Part shown: positions 54,784-64,000 of the stretch, in pieces
Position numbering within the stretch: position 1 is the first letter of the stretch
How the letters are laid out: each line of letters begins with the position of its first letter
Source: Cadophora sp. MPI-SDFR-AT-0126
Lineage: Eukaryota; Ascomycota; Leotiomycetes; Helotiales; Ploettnerulaceae
Reading direction: 5' to 3'
Assembly (NCBI GenBank): GCA_020747065.1
Contig: JAGMVK010000011.1
Span: 372,001-436,000 of the forward strand
Length of the DNA: 64,000 bases
Notes under the pieces: generated by a model
The model's database searches: none
Told to the model about the DNA's origin: nothing
What the model saw: only the letters and a program-made list of their open reading frames with translations
Made by a program: the position numbers and the translations under genes

Positions 54784-56799
54784 CCCCAACCCGCAGCCTG
54801 GTTGCCACCTCCCCTAAATAAGGCTTTGACACTCTCACAAGCGCTCAAGAAGAATTCTTAACAAACCGGGCGCGAAGTGGCTGATACCGAGCCATCAAAA
54901 ACTTGAACTCATTCTCAATTTTTGCGTTGGAAGGTTCCACAGCATGATTTGTGACAAGTCAGGTTTAGAAATGGATCACGTATTCTCCCTCTGGGGTAGT
55001 TTCGATCCTCTGATAAGCTTGGAATTAGGAATAGAATGAAACTTAGGGCGCCAAAAATATCTCAGACAACCTTTAAGATACAAGGCTATGGCCAACATAG
55101 CACAAGAGCAGCCTGAAAATCTTGGTAAGTGAGTTCCGTGCCTCTAGGTAGCTGCTTCTCGTCTTGCCACAGCGAATCTGGAGTTGAGAGACTGATACCA
55201 CATTGTGTTGTTTATAGAGAAACATGAAGTAGGAATGGTGTATATTCTTGTTTAGATGGAGGAAATGGATTTCAACATTCTAGATACTGATTGACATGAA
55301 TTCTGCAACGGCTTAGAGCAGCCTCTCGCATAAATCAAATCAAAGGCTAGTGTTCTCAACAAGAAGTGAGTCATCTCCCATGAACTTAACGGAGGGGCCA
55401 CAGGTGGAGGCCAAAAGTTTGTAGACGAGGCTTTCTCTATTTCCCAAAAGTGCCTCGCAACCAATTGACTCTGAAATTCTGCTACCATCATTAAGCGCCC
55501 AGAACAAAGAGTACTCAAGATAGCCTCATGCAACCCGAAATGCCACCAAGAACAATATTTTGTAGCCTGATGCTGTCCTCAGTTTATGAACCATTTTTTA
55601 GAACAATGCTGGCTCGAATATCTAATTTTAAAGCCATCTGCCCTGAGAATGGGCAGAGGGGTGTTTGTGGTACGCCCACAGCGCTTAATGTCGACAGCCT
55701 GATCTTCCAAAGTCCGCAAATAGGAGTTTACAGCTGCCTGATCACGTAAGTGAGGCTATACCCTATGGTCAGGTTGAATTTTTCGATTGGCAATGCTACG
55801 GGAGGGCTGCACTTGATCATACGAGAGAGGATTCTCTTCTAGGCAGTTCTGTTGATCCTATAAATGTCAGTGAGCTACAATTTCTTGGGTGAATAATGGC
55901 AGAGAGTGTGAGAAGAACGTGACTTTTGGCATCTAGTGTATAGCTTCCCTGCTTGATTTAAAAGGATAGTGTAGCGCCTTGTGGAGAAAAAAGGATACTC
56001 ACCACGAGAAAGGGTGTTTGGGATATTGAATCAAGTAGTGATTGGCAGAGTTTGTTGACGAGACGCATTTTGGGATGCTTCACATAGGACAGGCGGGATA
56101 ATTATTGAATAAAAAAAAGAATAAAGAGATTAATGAGTTTGCAAAGTGTTAATCAGAGATGAGCTTTGGTCGCGAGTAGCCTGGGAGAATTTGTTGCTAT
56201 GCTGTAGTTCAAAGATTGCCATTATATCCTCCGCTCTTGTAAAACGCGCCTTCAATATTATCCTCCGCATACAGGCCATTAGATGCATCTTGAATACTAT
56301 ATTGCTCATTCCGCGTAAACCTCCAGTTGAAAGTCGATCTTTTGTAACCAAGGCGAAACTGAGCTTCGAGGATTGTAAGGGCTTTGAGCGAGAATAAAGT
56401 TGTGTTGTATAATAAGTCACAAGTTGCAAACAAAAAGACCAGCGGGCTTTCTGAAGGGTATTTAGCAAGGGTACCATGCAGCAGGAGTATTTGCTCGGGA
56501 TGTGCAAGCGATTTGAAGACGATTTGAAAACTATTTGGTAAGATTGCTGCAAGGCTGTAAAATTGCTGTGAATCAAACTATGAAGTGTGAAGTCGCATCA
56601 GATGTTGTCCCTAACCACGTGATTCGGCACTGCTGTTCTAACAAAGTACATTGTATGCTGCAACTACCAAAACGAACTCTACCTTATGTTAACGAGGTAG
56701 TCCGACTTGAGTCCCCCCAATTCAAGGCCACACTGAAGCTCTGTGGATAGTGATGTTTGTAGCTTTCACAATCTAAATCAATCCCTAGCGTAATAGTGT

Positions 56800-57945
56800 T
56801 CAGCAATTCGTAGGATAGGCGCCAAAGCACCAATTGAAATCTCCCTCCCAATCAGGCGAGAAGCCCTGTTCATTGATCAGCCAACCTGGTCCCCGTCTTG
56901 GTCAAGTATAGGAAAAGGAGGAATGAGAAAGTGTAGACACTCACATGATACTCTCCCTGCATCCCAAACTGTCCATTATAACCCCACGCATTACCCGCCG
57001 TATCATGGACATTATCCCTCAAACTATGTCCTAGGAAAGTCCCAAGATTCGCCATCCTCAAAACATAGTCATATGGTCTCATCCCTCCAGCTTCAGTGTG
57101 GGCGTTCAGCCAAGCTGTGGTGTCATCCCATGTAGCTATGGGATCTGAGTTACCAAGAAGATTTATACCGCCTGCACCGACGTGATTGTAGCCGTTGTAC
57201 CCGCTGCGAGCTTTGAGAGTTCCGGAGGCTGTTTGAGGAATGGGTTTAATGTGTGCAAGCCACATTCGAGCACCATCTGTTGCGGCGAAAAGAGGGACGA
57301 TGTGGACAGCATTCTCGTTCTCTTTCAAGGAGAGTGATTTGTGGTGTACCATGAATGTCAGTGGGAGAGATCCATTGTAATAGACGTGGTATTCCTTGGC
57401 ACCAGATTTTCGACGATGAAGAGATGGGCTTGATGGATCGGGGGGTAGAATGACGCCGTTGAGTTTGATATTGCTTACTTCGAGATGGTCGGGAAGACGA
57501 GACAAGATGTCATCAGTGGCAGCAAGGGCTCGTTTGTTGTTACCATTTGGACCAAATGCTCCAGCCCAGTACGAAGGAGAACGATAAGCCAACTACAATG
57601 ACCGTCAATTGGTGATGGTAGAAAGACAGAATTGAAGGCCAAACAACTCACAACACTCGTCCCCATACAAACCCCCGTCTCCAGCACCGACAACTCGCAG
57701 TCCCCCTTCGCCACAACCCGACCCTGCTCATCCTTACATGTCCCAATGATATCAGCCAGATGCGGCGTATCCGGTCCGCCGCTGACGAAGGTAGATGGAG
57801 AACGGTCGCGCATGCGTGAGGCGCTGAGGATTGTAATGGGATTGATGAGTGTGCCCCAGTTGGTGGGGAGGCGGGCGGTTGTTAGGAGGAGGTGTGTGAG
57901 GAGGAGGATGGGGACGGAGAGGGGGAGGGAGGGGGAGAGGTGCAT
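56800..57945 (-). CDS. Secreted protein of unknown function
   Basis: Three exons: 57945-57652, 57592-56945 and a small terminal exon 56865-56800, giving 335 aa. The ATG at 57945 opens a signal peptide (PLSVPILLLTHLLLTTA). The second exon ends in QGEYH at a GTGAGT donor; reading through would give a 28-residue hydrophobic tail. Splicing to the AACAG acceptor instead adds GFSPDWEGDFNWCFGAYPTNC, which looks more natural but is inference. Cys pairs (TCKD, DCELSV, VCMG) and a central globular region (GAKEYHVYYNGSLPLTFMVHHKS, WDDTTAWLNAHTEAGG) suggest a folded extracellular protein. No family recognised. Confidence 0.75.
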
Positions 57946-58753
57946 GGTTGTGGTAGGTGATGTGGATGTGAGGAGTAGAGGTTGAGAGGATGTGTTTTGC
58001 TTTGAGGGAGTAGAAAGATAGACTCAATGAGTGACTGTGGTGAGAAAGGAGGGTTTATGGACGTCTCGGACGAAGTGAGCGTGGGTGAAACGACAACACG
58101 AAGTACAAAGACACACTCTCATCTCAATTCTGGTGGCCAAAGTCTCCCATGGTCATTCCCCATCATCCCTCCTTCTCTCTTCTCTTTCGGCGGCCCTTGT
58201 GGACAGGAAGCGACAACCAAGTCAGTCAGTCACTCGACCCCTCCGTACATCAACATCTGCAACATCCCGCCATCCTCCACACCTGTTAAGTGCATTATGC
58301 ATCCCCCCTTTGCAGATGGCATTGTGATGGCGGATGCTGGATTTGCCGGTAAGCTGTGAGGCGGCGGGAGATGGGAATGACCTGCTTTTGGGAAGGGGAG
58401 AGAGTTGATGTGGCTGCTGTGTGGCGGTGGGGATCGTGTGGTGCCGTACTGTTGTTTGAGATGGGTGAGGGAGAGGGGGGAAAGGAGATGAGAATGCGGG
58501 GATGGGATGGGATGTGGAGGGTTTTGGATTGAGGGGGAGGAGGAGATAAGATGGAGAGACGGAGAATGAGAGACTGTACGATAAATCGGAATGGATAGTC
58601 CCATTCATGAGTATCCCAAGTTCAAGGAAGATCTGATAATGTGTAACCAATGCCCTTCCATGCTATGCATTCATCGTACATACATACCTATCTATACAAA
58701 TCCACCTGACCACCTCCCCCACAATGGCAGCACTCATCCATCCTCGTGATATT
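57946..58753. other. Intergenic region
   Basis: About 800 bases. Low-complexity purine/pyrimidine runs around 57840-57950 belong partly to the upstream exon. Open frames on both strands (58027-58650) are Ser/Pro-rich and mirror each other; I do not support them. Confidence 0.45.
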
Positions 58754-60049
58754 TTACAACTCATGTAACCTCTCATCCACACTTTCCGCGGCAGCACGGT
58801 TCATAGCTTCCGCCTCAGCAATCCTAGCCTCCTGCTTCTTCTCATCCTCCTCTGTGAACGGTCTACCGAGACCAGGCGGTGGTAGCCAAGTAATTTCGCC
58901 TGACCTAGCTGCTTCGAGACGTTTCCTCTGGCCTTCTTCGCCTGCACGGCCGAGGACTCCTGCGACGACTTGCATGCAGCGTAAACTGTGTAAGTAAAGT
59001 AGTTAGCAAAGTACTTAACTCGTTGTGAAGTGGGTGTGAGGTAGAGGGGGGAAGTAAATAGAAGAACAAACCTATCATCATTTGCTGGAATTGGATACGT
59101 AACCCAAGTGGGATCAGCATCCGTATCAATAACTCCAATCGTTGGAATATTATTGAGTCCACACTCATGCAACAGGATATAATTCTCCAACGGATTCAAA
59201 CACACCACCAAATCTGGCTTGAGAGCCCTCCACTCCGCAACCTTATCATCGAAACCCTCAATCGGCTCATCCAACACATCCACCGCTCTGATCCCACACT
59301 TCGCAAGGATCTGATTGCCGTTCGTGATACTCCCCGGAATCCACTTCTCGAACAAATGGCACCCTTTCGCCATCTTCGCCGCATTCACGACGGATGGTCC
59401 TTGTCCTGGCCGTGTGCCGACGAACAGGATCAGACCGCCGTGATAAGCAACACCTTCTACGACCTTTGCTGCACGACGGAGATGTGCTGCTGTGGTTTCC
59501 AGAGAGATGATGTGTACCCCCTGCCTAATTCCGAAGATATATCTCTGGTTCATAGGATTCCACAGACTTGTTGCATGGCCCAGATGCGCCTGGCTAGCCA
59601 TCAGCAACTCCAGCGTGACATCTTCAGGTTTAGGTGGATTGGTGAGGACTTCGTGGGGTTCGTAATGGGGTTCTACGAGGCCGCCGATGCGCGAGGTGGT
59701 CTTCTTGATGTGTCGTTGAAGCTTGTGGTCGCGAGCGACTTGGCGGTTAGAGCGCCTGCCGCCTGGGGTGGTGGGTGAGACGAAGGATTTGGTGAGATGT
59801 AGTTGATTTATGTTAGCTTCGATTGAGTGGGTTTCTTTGTTGTGGTTGGTGATGCTGTTTTCTATGGCGGCGGTTTCGTTTTGGAGGGCTTCGGTCGTGA
59901 GGGTTCGAAGGCAGCATTTTCGGAGGGGGATTGAGAAAACCTTTCGGCCTGGAGATAGTCAATTAGCTGAAGAACAGGGGATGTGGGAATAAGGGAGAGT
60001 TACCATGCCGTATAGCGACGTTTCGGAGGATCATGGTTGGGGAGAGCAT
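58754..60049 (-). CDS. MRP4: Mitochondrial small-subunit ribosomal protein uS2m
   Basis: Three exons, 60049-60004, 59948-59072 and 58985-58754, encode 384 aa. The N-terminus (MLSPTMILRNVAIRHGRKVFSIPLRKCCLR) is an amphipathic, Arg-rich presequence for mitochondrial import. The uS2 core follows: LLMASQAHLGHATSLWNPMNQRYIFGIRQGVHIISLE, VVEGVAYHGGLILFVGTR, FEKWIPGSITN, KPDLVVCLNP and IPTIGVIDTDADPTWVTYPIPANDD; the last, with its adjacent intron, is the classical uS2 signature. A charged C-terminal extension (TEEDEKKQEARIAEAEA) is typical of fungal mitochondrial forms. Structural component of the mitoribosome head/platform region. The symbol follows the yeast name; the orthology is by family. Confidence 0.94.
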
Positions 60050-60634
60050 TGTCGTCTGTTTCCTGGCAACATTTTCGAAGTTGAAGATATCCCGAATCCA
60101 CTAGTTCAGCCCTGCGCTAAGCCTATTTAGGAGCTGCTCGCTGAACCGTCTCGAACACAAGTTCTATTGGGAAACATTATGTCTTACGGCCAGATTTGAT
60201 TCACACAGCTAACGTCAATGAAGAGGGAGTCCTGGAGTCAGGAAATTTTCTTCGATCTTCGTTTGTCACTAGTAGCCATGGAACGTTTTAACAGCGGGCA
60301 GCATCAATAATATCCATAGTATGGTAGGTAAACTTCAACAGTAGATTCCTCAGGAGCGAGTCCCGTAAATATCTTTCCGGGTTTATATCCAAATGTGATC
60401 TCACAAAGCAGTCTTTATCACATTCATTGCAATTAGATCGGAGAAGAAATGACCTCTCAGTCAGTCTCATTACAACATCTTGATGCTAACACCCCGGATA
60501 TAGACATAAATATACAAAAACAAACAAGCAACCAATTCACCGCTTCCATGCATGCAATCTACTACGTTTCTTCTTCCCACACCTTTGTGTCCCCATTCTA
60601 CTTCAGGCTGGAATTAATGGCTCGATATGTCGCC
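60050..60634. other. Intergenic region
   Basis: About 590 bases: promoter of uS2m and 3' region of the CBS-PB1 gene. An open frame on the plus strand from 60449 to 61144 is antisense to the CBS-PB1 coding sequence and is not supported. Confidence 0.5.
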
Positions 60635-62773
60635 TTAACGACTCGTCAACCTTGTCAGTGTAAACACACCAACAATCACAACCGCAAGAGTAACAATCGC
60701 TCCAGGCAACAACAACTCATTCGGCACACCTGCGATAACCTGCTCCTGCATTGGCTGAGGAGCATTCTTTCTTCGTCTCACAGGCTGCTCCTCCTCACTC
60801 TCCTCTTCATCAGAGATGACCTTTCTGCGCTCCCGAATGGTAGATTGAGGCGGTGTTGGCTCATTGGGGATGACAGGATGAGGATCCAGAGTTGCGCTGA
60901 TAGGAGCTTTCTCTGGATCGTGGACAAACAGGTCAACTTTATCGCGGTGGCCTTGGCGGGCGATGAGGATAGCTTCGAAGAGATCGTGATCCGTTGTGAT
61001 GGATACGGTGTCTCCGTCATCGTCCAGGTAGCTGAGGGCGAACCCAGAAGCGCCCAGTTTGCCGTTCTCAAAGGTTGCGACGCCGCCGGCAGCTTCGATT
61101 TCAGAGCCGAGTTTGGAGATGACGGCTTCGATAAGCTCGGCTAAGCCGTTGGCGGCGATGACTTGGAGTCTGTGGACACGACCGCTGGGAGCTTTGAACT
61201 TGAATGGAAATGGGACATCTTCGAGATGTGTCTCGCCTGGTGTGACGACAGAATGAGGAGGTGATTCGGCTCCAGTGTGCGAAGCCGAATCTCCAGGAGC
61301 GACACTGGCGTCGACATTGCGTTCATGACCTCGGGACATGTCCGGCGACATCAAGGATCTGGCTCCATGGGTATGCTGGTGACTCTGATGCTGGCTTCCC
61401 TCTCCAGACATGATCGATTCCGTCTCGTTCTCTAGCGAGAGCCAGAACTTGTTCCATGCTGGACCTTCGCTATCTCCCGTGGACATAGTGTTGATTTGCT
61501 CCAGGGTAGCATAGGTCAGCTTCAGAACGTCGACCATTCCGACGATTTCACCAGCATCATTCATTACCGGAAGATTCAAGTAGTGGCCATCTTGAAAACA
61601 AAATTAGTAAATAGACAAAAGAAAAAGTGAGCAGAATTGGCTTACCGTGCATTTTTCTCAGGGCAGCTTGGATACTCATATCCATAGGGGCGAAATCCGG
61701 ATGTGGGGTCATAACACGAACAACACTACATGTGGCAGGGTCCAACCCTGGTGCAATGACACGCAGCACAACATCCTTGCTGGTGAAAATACCAGTAATA
61801 GATCCTTGGTCCTGGACAAGTACAGCTGTTGTATGATTCTCCTTCATTAATGCAGCTGCATCCTTCACCGATGTTCTGACGGAGACGGTGGTAGGTGGTT
61901 TGCCATCAAGAACAGACTCCAGAGTGGGACCTGACATCTTTGACCGTAGAGCTTCGACATATTGGATAATTTGCTGAGGTTGACTTGATCCAAGCTCCGA
62001 TTGTACACCTTCCAATGCATCATACAATTTTCTCGATGAACTGTACGCCCGCTCCAACTTCTCCATTGCGTCGTAAAAGCATTTCGTGATATCTAGAATA
62101 CCCGAAATATCTTGGTTCTCGTCCATAACAGGCAGATGGCGAAAGCCCTTTCGAACCATGAGATCTAATGCATCGGTTGCACTTGTGTCCGTCCTGGCAC
62201 AGAGAGGATTCTTGGTCATAATCTCTGCGATGGTGACATTGCTGGCCTTGACCCCGGCTCCAACCACTCTGAAAGCAAGATCCTTGGCGGTGAAGATACC
62301 AGCAATTCGATCATCATCGTCGGTAACCAATACGCAGTCCTCCCTCTTCGCTGCCATTAGCTGTGCAGCCTCTGCGACAGTGGTATTGGGCTTGATTTGT
62401 AGTGCCTGGCTGGGACGTAAGGCGAGGACAGTTCCTGGAGGAGCCTTTCGTGTTTGTCTTGCTCGACTCGTAGTGTGCTTCTTCTTGCTGAGATCCGTCT
62501 CGATTTTCCTTCGAATTGCCTAGAAGCCGTTATCAGCATTATTCTTTGCTCGCGTTCCACCTCTTCAGCCCGTATCAGTCCACGCACCTCATCTTTCTTG
62601 GTCTGCTTCTGTCTGCTAACACTCATGGTTGATCCACCAGCGTCACTCTGGGTAGCATGTGTCTCCAGAGTAGGACGAGGGATGTTTGAAGCAGGGCTGT
62701 TTGGAAAAGCTGGTACAGTTCCTCGGTTGCCGTTTCGACTGGGAGTCCCTCTCATGGTTCCGGTGGAAGCCAT
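60635..62773 (-). CDS. CBS-domain and PB1-domain protein with C-terminal membrane anchor (Mug70-like)
   Basis: Three exons, 62773-62588, 62519-61646 and 61590-60635, give 671 aa. Four CBS motifs in two pairs: ALQIKPNTTVAEAAQLM...VLVTDDDDRIAGIFTAKDLAFRVVG, TSATDALDLMVRKGFRHLPVMDENQDISGILD, the pair beginning SVRTSVKDAAALMKENHTTAVLVQDQGSITGIFTSKDVV, and MSIQAALRKMHDGHYLNLPVMNDAGEIVGMVDV. A PB1-type region (FKFKAPSGRVHRLQV...LSYLDDDGDTVSITTDHDLFEAI) lies around 430-540, and the last residues form a membrane anchor (LLLPGAIVTLAVVIVGVFTL). The combination occurs in fungal proteins related to the fission-yeast meiotic protein Mug70. CBS pairs bind adenosine nucleotides, so an energy- or nucleotide-sensing scaffold on a membrane is likely (inference). 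Confidence 0.93.
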
Positions 62774-63777
62774 GGCGAGGTTTGTTTGATGTAAGGCGAT
62801 GCAGGCAGGCTGTACCGTATCTGTGGATAAAGGTGAGAGGAGGAATGCTACAGTAAGCGCTGATTGTCCAATGCCTTGGAAGGATGTTGTATGGTGAGGA
62901 CTGCAGTGGTATGATGTGACTTTGCCTGTTATTCGCAGTCCGTCGGTCACAGGGGAACAGAAGACAGGTTGATTTGCCCTGAACTGATCTGGTCTGGTCT
63001 TGTTTTTTGGTGGATGCGTTGATAGGGAAACCCGCCCGACACGATTTGCCAGTCCGAGCCGCCAATTCTCAGCTGCCCTCGCCCGATTGGCCAGTGAAGT
63101 CGGCCATCCCAGACGCCGATGAATGAGCTTTGTTGCGTTGCTGTGGGCAACAAACACGGTCCGCCCGGTGGTCCGAGCGAATGTTGACTTCACGTCTCAC
63201 GGCGAAAGATATCATCTAGATCACAAGCCGCATCCAGAGCCAGATCCATCATCCAAATCCTCCAAAACCCACATCTATATACATCTACAGCTCCAAAGCC
63301 TTACCACACATCTACACTCGATCTATCAAAACTACAACTTCCTCTGGTCGCGAGCACACGAAAACACCTATCCTCTTTCGTCCTCCAATAAAGGCCTGAG
63401 GAAGGTCACAACTCTGTCCAAGAAGACTCTCGGAGTCAACAAGTACTGAGCAGCCTTACGATCTCAATTTGCCCGGCCTAACGGCTTGCGCTGCGTGAGG
63501 TGAGAATGTCCCGAATGCGCACTGGATATTTGGAGCATTTCAATGGTGGATCTCAGGAAATGGAATTTGGATGGGCGATGGATTCGTTTGCAGAATGCAG
63601 TCTCTTGTTGACTTATCTGCGGATACCTCCTCATCAATCCAGAACTCCATGAGATGCTTGGAACGGCCGGCAGAAATTTGCGAAGTTCGATACTAACTCT
63701 GCCCAGTTTCGGAACCCAGGTGTGCTTCATTGCATTACTTTCAATCGACAACTTTCCGGACTCTTCAAGCATTCAAA
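62774..63777. promoter_or_regulatory. Divergent intergenic region
   Basis: About 1 kb between the CBS-PB1 ATG (minus strand) and the next gene's ATG (plus strand). Open frames inside it (63123-63449) are featureless. It must contain both promoters and leaders; an extended AC/TC-rich leader before 63778 is typical of fungal regulatory genes. Confidence 0.45.
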
Positions 63778-64000
63778 ATGCTGTCCAATCCTACCAAAAA
63801 CCTTCACAATCGACAACGACAACACCGACGCCAACAATCGACACCAAATGCATTCGAACCAGTGAAGGCCACCAACCTGCCCAATATCCAGAGACACAAC
63901 TCCCATCGCCGGGGGATGAGCTTGGATCAACGACGACGACAAACACCACCGCAGGAATACATGGTAAGTAATACTAACCCAGGATATCAAACGACACAAC
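63778..64000 (+). CDS. N-terminus of a probable regulatory protein, partial at right edge
   Basis: From ATG 63778 (TCAAAATGCTG) the frame stays open to the end of the window (74 codons). The sequence is basic and Gln/Arg/His-rich (NRQRQHRRQQSTPNAFEPV, RHNSHRRGMSLDQRRRQ), a pattern common at the N-termini of long fungal regulatory proteins. A GTAAGT occurs at 63963 but no acceptor at a sensible distance lies in the window. I cannot identify the family. An overlapping frame, 63654-63971, is the alternative but shows no features. Confidence 0.5.
   Translation, partial: MLSNPTKNLHNRQRQHRRQQSTPNAFEPVKATNLPNIQRHNSHRRGMSLDQRRRQTPPQEYMVSNTNPGYQTTQ

Larger units (their letters stand above)
54267..56799. 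other. Gene-poor region with a foldback repeat
   Basis: About 2.5 kb. Apart from the inverted repeats annotated separately at 54600-54782, I see only short featureless open frames (for example 55252-55533 minus and 56130-56576 minus). There is no transposase, reverse-transcriptase or LTR-like motif. Confidence 0.5.

Noticed and set aside
55252..56576. Possible transposon remnant in the gene-poor stretch
   Set aside because: No transposase, integrase or reverse-transcriptase motif, no long terminal repeats seen by eye; only the foldback repeat is supported.
58027..58650. Open frames on both strands upstream of the uS2m 3' end
   Set aside because: Low-complexity Ser/Pro/His translations mirrored on both strands; no motif.
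60449..61144. 231-aa open frame on the plus strand
   Set aside because: Runs antisense to the well-supported CBS-PB1 coding sequence and mirrors its codon pattern.

Overview
The window is nuclear DNA of a filamentous ascomycete (Pezizomycotina). The evidence is many short GT-AG introns with CTAAC/CTGAC-type branch points, Zn2Cys6 regulators, a SAT4/rhodopsin-like membrane protein, DUF3433, an NLR-like ankyrin gene and an M43 secreted protease. A Leotiomycetes-type fungus would fit, but that is inference. I rebuilt exon structures by hand by matching splice sites to reading phase; in every complete spliced gene below the exon lengths sum to an in-frame protein.

Layout. 0-8.3 kb: a partial secreted/membrane protein, a decayed fungal-specific gene, an intact histidine phosphatase and a decayed NACHT-ankyrin gene. 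9-19.6 kb: a Zn2Cys6 regulator (with a GC-AG intron inside its zinc cluster), the chaperonin subunit CCT7, a SAT4-type membrane protein, and a deaminase-like protein with HAE and CxxC motifs. 19.7-41.3 kb: a dense block of eleven genes, nearly all metabolic. 41.7-57.9 kb: a secreted Cys-rich protein, a DUF3433 membrane protein, a mucin-like M43 metalloprotease, a quinone-oxidoreductase-like enzyme, a polytopic membrane protein, a foldback repeat in a gene-poor stretch, and a secreted protein. 58-64 kb: mitochondrial ribosomal protein uS2m, a CBS-PB1 membrane-anchored protein, and the start of an unidentified gene at the right edge.

The most interesting part is 19.7-41.3 kb: three short-chain dehydrogenases, a zinc alcohol dehydrogenase, an acyl-CoA-ligase-like enzyme with a possible peroxisomal tail (ARL), an alpha/beta hydrolase, an MFS transporter, a metallo-beta-lactamase-fold hydrolase, a Zn2Cys6 regulator and two adjacent Baeyer-Villiger monooxygenases. 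Together they could take an alcohol to a ketone, then to a lactone or ester, then to a hydroxy acid, and finally to a CoA thioester. No PKS, NRPS or terpene synthase is present. Four gene pairs are divergent. Each of the seven promoter regions in the block carries CGG-type sites (CTCGGCTA-like) and/or CCCCGC sites, which suggests one regulon. I propose an undescribed catabolic cluster for a cyclic or aryl ketone or terpenoid; the substrate is unknown.

A second theme is decay: two neighbouring genes (1.7-3.5 and 5.2-8.2 kb) are broken by stops and frameshifts, some fitting C-to-T changes of the RIP type. Several genes also switch abruptly from C-rich to G-rich coding strand midway.
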